From an uncultured Eubacteriales bacterium (GTDB lineage Bacteria; Bacillota; Clostridia; Oscillospirales; Acutalibacteraceae): DNA of 64,000 nucleotides. This document shows, piece after piece, positions 58,910-64,000 of this stretch (positions are counted from its first letter, which is position 1; each line of letters starts with the position of its first letter). The DNA lies in assembly GCA_934630515.1 (NCBI GenBank), contig CAKTVV010000012.1:1-64000 (forward strand), written 5' to 3'. Both the position numbers and the translations under genes were made by a program. The notes beneath the pieces are model-generated. The model searched no databases, was not told where the DNA came from, and worked only from the letters and a program-made list of their open reading frames with translations.

Positions 58910-60385
58910 CTATCCCATCAGTACAAAGGAAATATACAGCGCCGTATGCCGCCCGGCGGGCAGCACCTCCAGCACCACCCGCTCGGTGGCGGCCACCGTC
59001 TCCCCGGCGGTCAGCGTACAGTCATAGCCGGTGACCGGATCGGTGTGGATATCCCAGCCGGGCAGGAACACCGTCCGCTCCCCCTGTGCCGTGAAGCCAT
59101 CGGGGAGGATCCACCGCAGCGCCAGCGTATAGGGCTGATTTTCAAAATACAGCCGGGAGGAAAACTCGATATGTACATCCACACTCCCGCCGGGGGCGAT
59201 CCGGGGCGCCGACAGCGTCACCGCCGCCCGCAGCAGCGTGTGGGAAAACTCCATGGTATACGGCGCCGCTTTATCCAGCAGGGGCTGCACCGCCTGCTCC
59301 ACCGCCCGGGTGAACAGCTGCGCCGCATCCGCCGGGATGTCCTCCTCGCCAAAGGTCACCGTGTAGGGGCGGTGCTTATCGTAGCGTCCGCTGTAATACT
59401 GCAGCACGGCGGGCGCCACCCGGGCGATCCGGTCGCCCAGCTCGGTGCAGGTGGACGGGAAGCTCTTGCCCACCGTCCCCCGGGACAGGGAGATGGTGAC
59501 GATCTTATCCCCGATATAGGCGCTCCAGTCCGCCGGGATCCCGGCGGTGCCATAGAGCAGCCCCATGGTCGCTCCCACCGTGGCGGCGGTGCAGTCGGTA
59601 TCGTCGCCGCAGTTGATGGCGGTAAGCATGGAGCGCTTGAAATCTCCCCCGCCGTAGAGCAGCCCCAGCACCGCATACGCCACATTGGAGGGCGCCTCAA
59701 ACCAGCCGGTGCCGATGTCGGCATTCTGCTCCTGCACGGCGTTGCGTGCCTGCGTCCACTCCTTGCCGCTGCGGTAGCACTCCTGCACCAGCCGCACGCT
59801 CTGCGCCACCCGGGAGCCGGCGGGGATCGCCGCCATTCCCACGGCGATGCACTCCTCCATCCGGCACCCGCCAAAGGCGGCGGACTGCATCGCTGCCACA
59901 AAGGCGGCAGCCACCGTCCCCTCGCCGCAGCCGTGATCCACCCGGGCGTCCTCGATGGCATACCAGGCAGCCAGCGCCGGCAGCGCCGGAGCGGCACACG
60001 CCCAGATCTCCGTGCGGATCCAGGCGCCGTTGGAATGCTTCCAGGTGCTGTGGCAATCCCCCGTCAGACCGGGACGCAAGCCCTGCATCAGATTGGCCTT
60101 GGCGACGCCGTATTCGTTCCAGTGGGGGGTGATAAAGGACAGCCACAGTTCCCCCAGCGTATCGGCGTCGATGTGCTGGGGTCCTACGTTTTCCAAAGCG
60201 TGCAGCCATACCAGCTGCAGGTCCAGATCGTCATTGGGCAGCGGCTCCCCCGGCTCCGTGGCAAAGCCCCGGACATCCAAGAGCGTGCGGCTATGCTCAT
60301 AGGGGCCGCCCATGGTGCCGCCGATATTCTTACCGATCCAGCAGGCTGCCACCTTATCCCGGTAGCGGTCAAAATCCAGTTTCAT
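58910..60385 (-). CDS. ADP-ribosylglycohydrolase (DraG/ARH)-fold protein
   Basis: The 491-residue protein has an ARH-type helical domain with the Mg2+-binding residues PNDDLDLQL near the N-terminus and the family signature NCGDDTDCTAATVG near residue 265. A C-terminal beta domain of about 130 residues follows. There is no signal peptide. ARH-fold proteins cleave N- or O-glycosidic bonds to ADP-ribose, but homologues in sugar operons may act on other glycosides. ATG 60385 follows GGGAG. It lies 51 bp after the isomerase. Confidence 0.85.
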   Translation of the reverse strand: MKLDFDRYRDKVAACWIGKNIGGTMGGPYEHSRTLLDVRGFATEPGEPLPNDDLDLQLVWLHALENVGPQHIDADTLGELWLSFITPHWNEYGVAKANLMQGLRPGLTGDCHSTWKHSNGAWIRTEIWACAAPALPALAAWYAIEDARVDHGCGEGTVAAAFVAAMQSAAFGGCRMEECIAVGMAAIPAGSRVAQSVRLVQECYRSGKEWTQARNAVQEQNADIGTGWFEAPSNVAYAVLGLLYGGGDFKRSMLTAINCGDDTDCTAATVGATMGLLYGTAGIPADWSAYIGDKIVTISLSRGTVGKSFPSTCTELGDRIARVAPAVLQYYSGRYDKHRPYTVTFGEEDIPADAAQLFTRAVEQAVQPLLDKAAPYTMEFSHTLLRAAVTLSAPRIAPGGSVDVHIEFSSRLYFENQPYTLALRWILPDGFTAQGERTVFLPGWDIHTDPVTGYDCTLTAGETVAATERVVLEVLPAGRHTALYISFVLMG

Positions 60386-60436
60386 ACAGTTTCTCCCATT
60401 CGTCATGCAGGCACACGGTGCTCCGTCCGGTGCGGC

Positions 60437-61252
60437 TCAGTACAGGCTCCGCAGGTATTCCACGCTCTTGCGGGCGCATTCCAGCGGCGACAGCCCCATG
60501 CTGGGGCGATCCTGCTCCACCACCAGCCACTGGGTGCCGGCATCCTCCGCCGCCGCTAGGATCTCCGGAATATTCTGCAATCCGCAGCCCACCGGCCGCA
60601 GCTCAAACTCCCGTTCCACCTCGTCCCGCCGGTCGGCAGGGGTCGCCCGCAGGGCATACGCCACATCGTTGCGGCGCCCCACGAAATCCTTCAGGTGCAG
60701 CACCGGCACCCGCCCGGCATAACGGCGGATATAGTCCGCCGGATTCTCGCCGCCTACATTCACCCAGCAGACATCCAGCTGGGCGTCCAGCAGCGCCGCC
60801 GGTACCTCCCGGTAGATCCGATCCAGTGCATACTCTCCGTCGATGCGCTCAAATTCGTAGTCGTGGTTATGATACGCCAGCCGGATACCGCAGGCTTGGG
60901 CGCAGGCGCCCAGCTTTTTCAGCCCCTCGATCGCCTCGTCAATCCGCCCGCTTGCCGGACGCAGCTCCGGCGGCAGGGTGGCGCTGGCAATGTGAGGGCA
61001 GCCCAGCAGCCGGTAATCCTGCCACACCGCCGGATCGTCCATCATCTGGGCATAGGTCACATGCGCCGAGATGGGGGTCAGCCCCAGCCGGTCGCACAGC
61101 TGCTTGACCTCGCCGCCGCTGCGCCCGAACAGCCCTGCAAATTCCACGCCGTCGTAGCCCAGCTCCCGCACCTGCCGCAGAGTGCCTTCAAAATCCGCTT
61201 CCATTTCGTCCCGCACCGAAAACAGCTGCAGGGCAATGGGAAATTGCTTCAT
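60437..61252 (-). CDS. Sugar phosphate isomerase/epimerase (xylose isomerase-like TIM barrel)
   Basis: The 271-residue protein matches the AP_endonuc_2/xylose isomerase-like barrel. It has QLFSVRDEM at the start, GYDGVEFAGLFG, RLAYHNHDYEF with metal-binding His/Glu, QLDVCWVNVGGENP and LHLKDFVG. Such enzymes isomerise or epimerise sugars, inositols or their phosphates. It is the first gene of the long operon. ATG 61252 follows GGGAAGGGAG, about 90 bp from a good promoter. Confidence 0.9.
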   Translation of the reverse strand: MKQFPIALQLFSVRDEMEADFEGTLRQVRELGYDGVEFAGLFGRSGGEVKQLCDRLGLTPISAHVTYAQMMDDPAVWQDYRLLGCPHIASATLPPELRPASGRIDEAIEGLKKLGACAQACGIRLAYHNHDYEFERIDGEYALDRIYREVPAALLDAQLDVCWVNVGGENPADYIRRYAGRVPVLHLKDFVGRRNDVAYALRATPADRRDEVEREFELRPVGCGLQNIPEILAAAEDAGTQWLVVEQDRPSMGLSPLECARKSVEYLRSLY

Positions 61253-61341
61253 AATTTTCTCCCTTCCCGGTCGTCCCGTAGTGGACGTACCCGTTTCATG
61301 CTCTGGCTATATCTGCCAATTTCTTCAATTTTCACAATGTT

Positions 61342-61370
61342 ATTATAATTCTTTTGTACATTTGTATCAA
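61342..61370 (-). promoter_or_regulatory. Promoter of the 15-gene operon
   Basis: On the minus strand TTGATA, a 17-nt spacer and a perfect TATAAT lie 90 bp before the isomerase start. Confidence 0.8.
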
Positions 61371-61482
61371 TGTGCCTTTTTTATATCTTTGTTTAGTTTT
61401 CTCTGATTGGAAGTAAAAAAAGCACAGGCGACGAAAGTTAGGCATCCCGACCAAAGCGGAATCTGCCGGCTGCGGCACTAAA

Positions 61483-61514
61483 ATGAGCCTGCGGAAGCAG
61501 CTCCGCAGGCTCAT
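61483..61514. terminator. Perfect hairpin, possible terminator
   Basis: ATGAGCCTGCGGA pairs with TCCGCAGGCTCAT around a 6-nt loop. Only ATTTTAG follows on the minus strand, so termination would be weak; it may be regulatory. Confidence 0.5.
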
Positions 61515-61565
61515 GGACGCACCGGACATCGAACCGCTCCGTCCGATCCGGTCTCTGCACAAATA

Positions 61566-61601
61566 TAAGCCCGCCACCGGGCGCATCCGATGGCGGGCTT
61601 A
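61566..61601 (-). terminator. Terminator of the membrane-anchored SGNH gene
   Basis: TAAGCCCGCCA and TGGCGGGCTTA form an 11-bp stem, followed on the minus strand by TATTTGTG, just past the stop codon. Confidence 0.65.
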
Positions 61602-61607
61602 CGTCTC

Positions 61608-63071
61608 TTATTTAGCAACGGTCCGGCGGCGGTGCGGCACCAGCACCACCACCGCCGCAGCGATCAGCAGCACACCGCCGCCCACAGCGAACCAGCCCCA
61701 CAGCGGAAATCCGCCCGCCGTGGACGGCTCCGTCGGGGCAGATACGGTCAGATCCCCCTCCACCAGCACATACAGGCTGAAGTGGGTCAGCGCCGCCGTG
61801 ACCGTTCCGGCAGCCTCATCCAATACCGTGGGCAGCAGCTCCGCCGTCCCCTCCGGGGAAACATACAGCAGCGCCGTCTTGGCGGGGTCATACTCCGGCG
61901 GAATACGGAACACCGCCTTAACGGTGCCGGCGGGCTGGCTGTCGGCGGTGAGGATATACGGGATATACTGTCCCACCCCCTCATAGGCCGCCAGCGCCCG
62001 GTTCACCGCCGTCGATTCGGCTTTGCCGGGCTTCACGGAGATGGATACCTCCACCCCCTCCGGAAAGGTGCCGGACTCCGCCAGAAGCGTCAGTCCGGAT
62101 CGTGCCGCCACCTTTTGCTCACCGGTCGTGTCCAGCAGCTCCTGCCGCTGCTCCTCCGACAGAGTGGGGCGGGTCACCGGTATCCGGGAGGGCTTTGTGG
62201 CGGTGGTCTTATCGGAGCCGGTGGTTCCCGGGGCGGATGCCGCCGTGGTCGAGGTGGTGGGGCGCTTGGTGGTGGTGGTCGTCGTGGTCGGACGTTTCGT
62301 CGTCGTAGTCGTGGTGGTGGTCGTCGAGGCGATATAGTCCGGCACCGGCGTGCCGGAGATCCCGGCATAGACGATGTCGGCGATCACCTTATGCCCGTTC
62401 TCGCCGGGATGCACCCGCAGCCCCTTGGCGGTGTCGATTTCGTCGATGAAATCCGCCTCCGTGTGGGCGAGGGTATAGGCCTTTGTATACATATACACAT
62501 CAATGACCGTACCGCCCAGCTCCTGCGCCAGCTGCTTCTGCAGCGGCACGATCTCCCGCTCCAGCGCCGCATACTGGGAATTGGGCGTATAGGGGGAGGT
62601 CAGCACATACAGCTTCAGGTTCGGATTGAGCGCCCGATAGGCTTTGACAATATCGGTATAGCACTCCCGATACAGCGCCTTGCGGGCGCTCCAGGTGGGA
62701 GCGTCATTCGTCCCCAGCATGATGGTGAGGATATCGCAATATTGGATCTTATCCGTTTTGCGGGTGTGGTCAATCCAGCCCGCCACCGTGTCGCCGTTTC
62801 CGACCCGGTTCGAGCCCACCGTGGCGGCACCGCTGATGCCCGCATTGTAGAGGGTCGCCTCCAACCGATCCGCCACCAGCTTTGGGTAACAATTGGTAAA
62901 AGCGGCGGTGTTCCAATTGTCCAGATTCGGAAAATGGATGCCCTCGGTGATGGAATCCCCTACGCATACGAGCTTTTCCCCGGCAGCAGCCGCCGGAATA
63001 GCGGCACACGCCAGAGCGCCCGCCGCTACGATACCGCTCAGCACCACCGCTGCGATCCGCCGTAATTTCAT
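61608..63071 (-). CDS. Membrane-anchored SGNH/GDSL hydrolase
   Basis: The 487-residue protein starts at ATG 63071 after ACGGAGGAA. It has a signal peptide and an SGNH domain at about 32-245 (LVCVGDSITEG with nucleophile Ser; IMLGTNDAP block III; LRVHPGENGHK with catalytic Asp/His region). A Thr-rich linker of ACC/ACG codons at about 248-300 leads to a beta-domain at about 325-440. A C-terminal transmembrane helix and a basic tail (PHRRRTVAK) anchor it. It is likely a carbohydrate esterase removing acetyl groups outside the cell. It has its own promoter and terminator, so it is next to but separate from the long operon. Confidence 0.9.
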   Translation of the reverse strand: MKLRRIAAVVLSGIVAAGALACAAIPAAAAGEKLVCVGDSITEGIHFPNLDNWNTAAFTNCYPKLVADRLEATLYNAGISGAATVGSNRVGNGDTVAGWIDHTRKTDKIQYCDILTIMLGTNDAPTWSARKALYRECYTDIVKAYRALNPNLKLYVLTSPYTPNSQYAALEREIVPLQKQLAQELGGTVIDVYMYTKAYTLAHTEADFIDEIDTAKGLRVHPGENGHKVIADIVYAGISGTPVPDYIASTTTTTTTTTKRPTTTTTTTKRPTTSTTAASAPGTTGSDKTTATKPSRIPVTRPTLSEEQRQELLDTTGEQKVAARSGLTLLAESGTFPEGVEVSISVKPGKAESTAVNRALAAYEGVGQYIPYILTADSQPAGTVKAVFRIPPEYDPAKTALLYVSPEGTAELLPTVLDEAAGTVTAALTHFSLYVLVEGDLTVSAPTEPSTAGGFPLWGWFAVGGGVLLIAAAVVVLVPHRRRTVAK

Positions 63072-63111
63072 CGCTGTTTCCTCCGTTTCGATCGTTGGTA
63101 TGAATACATTT

Positions 63112-63139
63112 ATTGTACTGACAGAGGGGGCTTTGTCAA
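63112..63139 (-). promoter_or_regulatory. Promoter of the SGNH gene
   Basis: On the minus strand TTGACA and TACAAT are separated by 16 nt, about 40 bp before the ATG. Confidence 0.65.
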
Positions 63140-63239
63140 CCGAAAAGCCAAAATGTGCGAAAATACGACAGAAATACCACGATTTTGAAAGAAATTCCGC
63201 CAGCCGCCGCCCGCTCCAAAAAAATTTGCTGTACACCTC

Positions 63240-63268
63240 TTGACAAGTAACCGTTCGGTCACTATACT
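63240..63268 (+). promoter_or_regulatory. Consensus promoter under an operator
   Basis: A perfect TTGACA, 17 nt and TATACT. The spacer is almost entirely one arm of the inverted repeat at 63247-63289. Confidence 0.85.
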
Positions 63269-63289
63269 GTAGAGTGACCGAACGGTTAC
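63247..63289. promoter_or_regulatory. TetR-type operator: 16-bp perfect inverted repeat
   Basis: GTAACCGTTCGGTCAC and GTGACCGAACGGTTAC flank an 11-bp centre containing the -10 box. Each arm itself holds the palindromic ACCGTTCGGT core typical of TetR-family sites, so two dimers could bind across the promoter. No TetR gene is present nearby. Confidence 0.8.
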
Positions 63290-63557
63290 CGAGCCATCCA
63301 ACGTCACCCGAGCCGTCCTATCCGGCTCAAAAAAGGGCAGCGGGCGGATGCTGTCCGGCTGCCGCCGCACACCTGCCCCAAACACCGCCGCACCACAGCC
63401 CGGCACATCCGCCGGAACCGCTCCGCAGCTTCCGCCCGGCATCGCTTTGCCCGCCTGCCAAGACGCCTTGCCGCCGAAACGGTATATCGCCCGGTCCACT
63501 ACTATACGCTATGGGGTGTCCGTAACCGACACCCCTGCAGCAAAGGAGAAATACACC
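63290..63557 (+). other. Long non-coding leader before the GNAT gene
   Basis: About 270 bases separate the regulated promoter from the next start codon. I see only an unnatural Pro-rich frame and a small hairpin (GGGTGTC/GACACCC near 63515-63535). A lost regulator gene or a structured leader are both possible. Confidence 0.4.
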
Positions 63558-64000
63558 ATGCACGAGATCAATTGGCATATCCGACACGAAAGACCCGAGG
63601 AATACCGGACGGTCGAAGCCCTCACCCGGGACGCCTTCTGGAATGTATACCGCCCCGGCTGCTGCGAGCATTATGTGCTGCACCGCTTTCGGCAGGATCC
63701 GGCATTCGTCCCGGAGCTGGATCTGGTTCTGGAGCTGAACGGCACGCTCATCGGGCAGATCATGTATGTCCGCACGCAGCTGGAACTGGACGGCGGCGGT
63801 CAGCTGCCGATCATGACCTTTGGCCCCATCGGCATCGCCCCGGCGTATCAGCGGCAGGGCTTTGGCAAGCGGCTGCTGGACTATTCCATGGAGCAGGCGG
63901 CAGCGCTGGGGGTCGGCGCCCTCGTCATTGAGGGAAATATCCATTTTTACGGCAAGTGCGGCTTTACCCCTGCCAAGGAGCGGGGCATTCGCTACGCCGA
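63558..64000 (+). CDS. GNAT-family N-acetyltransferase (partial, runs off the right edge)
   Basis: ATG 63558 follows AAAGGAG. The visible 147 residues show a GNAT fold of the YhbS type, with an N-terminal EALTRDAFWNVYRPG region and the acetyl-CoA-binding motif A (GPIGIAPAYQRQGFGKRLLDY). A GNIHFYGKCGFTPAKERG segment follows. It would acetylate an amine on a small molecule or protein. The gene continues past the window. It is probably driven by the TetR-type promoter at 63240. Confidence 0.88.
   Translation, partial: MHEINWHIRHERPEEYRTVEALTRDAFWNVYRPGCCEHYVLHRFRQDPAFVPELDLVLELNGTLIGQIMYVRTQLELDGGGQLPIMTFGPIGIAPAYQRQGFGKRLLDYSMEQAAALGVGALVIEGNIHFYGKCGFTPAKERGIRYA

Larger units (their letters stand above)
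30788..61252 (-). other. Putative 15-gene operon for surface glycan capture and import
   Basis: Fifteen genes run on the minus strand from 61252 to 30788 with gaps of 10-91 bp. No terminator was recognised inside, there is a good promoter at 61342-61370 and a terminator at 30719-30753. The order is isomerase, ADP-ribosylglycohydrolase-like, permease, binding protein, two beta-helix proteins, second binding protein, two permeases, NHL-TPR-Yip1, DUF5696, permease, six-repeat surface protein, dockerin/beta-helix protein and SGNH/metallophosphoesterase protein. No ABC ATPase is present; MalK/MsiK-type ATPases are often shared and encoded elsewhere. Internal promoters cannot be excluded. Confidence 0.65.
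61253..61607. other. Intergenic control region between the operon and the SGNH gene
   Basis: This 355-bp gap holds no gene. It contains the operon promoter (61342-61370), a 13-bp perfect hairpin (61483-61514) and the terminator of the upstream SGNH gene (61566-61601). The central part is markedly AT-rich compared with its surroundings. Confidence 0.7.

Noticed and set aside
63274..63525. An 83-residue frame in the leader downstream of the TetR-type operator, as a possible regulator gene
   Set aside because: It is Pro/Ala-rich with no helix-turn-helix and no ribosome-binding site, so it is not a TetR protein.
63572..63931. A 119-residue frame at the right edge
   Set aside because: The neighbouring frame from ATG 63558 has a ribosome-binding site and clear GNAT motifs; this one is its shadow.

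Overview
The window looks like a chromosome segment of a GC-rich, endospore-lineage Clostridia, most likely a gut Oscillospiraceae/Ruminococcaceae-type bacterium. This is inferred from an uninterrupted sigma-K gene, Gram-positive style AGGAGG ribosome-binding sites, polythreonine linkers in exported proteins, internal dockerin modules and MalFG-type sugar importers without their own ATPase. No rRNA, tRNA or CRISPR array was recognised.

Layout. 1-2 kb is AT-richer accessory DNA: a partial membrane protein, an XRE regulator, a phased tandem repeat and a gutted IS3-type element. 2-6 kb holds an AraC regulator divergent from an EamA exporter, a decayed gene and a six-hairpin glycosidase-like gene. 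6-8.5 kb is a large serine recombinase whose reading frame runs without a stop into a DNA-3-methyladenine glycosylase. This is followed by ogt, an HD hydrolase, a methyltransferase and an isolated eutS-eutP pair. 11.9-15.9 kb (minus strand) carries mrp, a UPF0340 gene, a DUF2461 gene, a DMT transporter and sigK. 16-22 kb has a membrane protein, a second gutted IS3-type element, a LysR regulator divergent from an antiporter/MgtC pair, and a phosphodiester glycosidase. 22.3-23.4 kb is the rplM-rpsI ribosomal operon.

23.6-30.7 kb is a glycan locus on the minus strand: a GH106-like enzyme, a metallophosphoesterase, MgtC and a cohesin-like secreted protein, read divergently from an AraC activator.

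30.8-61.4 kb is the most striking part. Fifteen minus-strand genes are packed with gaps of 10-91 bp downstream of one good promoter (TTGATA-N17-TATAAT at 61342-61370), forming a putative ~31 kb operon. It encodes a sugar isomerase and an ADP-ribosylglycohydrolase-fold protein, two complete sets of ABC sugar-import permeases with binding proteins, and three paralogous right-handed beta-helix proteins (lipoprotein, leaderless, dockerin-bearing). It also encodes a DUF5696 lipoprotein, an NHL-TPR-Yip1 membrane protein, a 1348-residue membrane-anchored protein with six copies of an unrecognised jelly-roll-like repeat, and an 1888-residue secreted SGNH/dockerin/metallophosphoesterase protein. I read this as a surface glycan capture, trimming and import system. 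The substrate cannot be deduced from sequence alone. A separate membrane-anchored SGNH hydrolase and a GNAT acetyltransferase, the latter downstream of a TetR-type operator, close the window.
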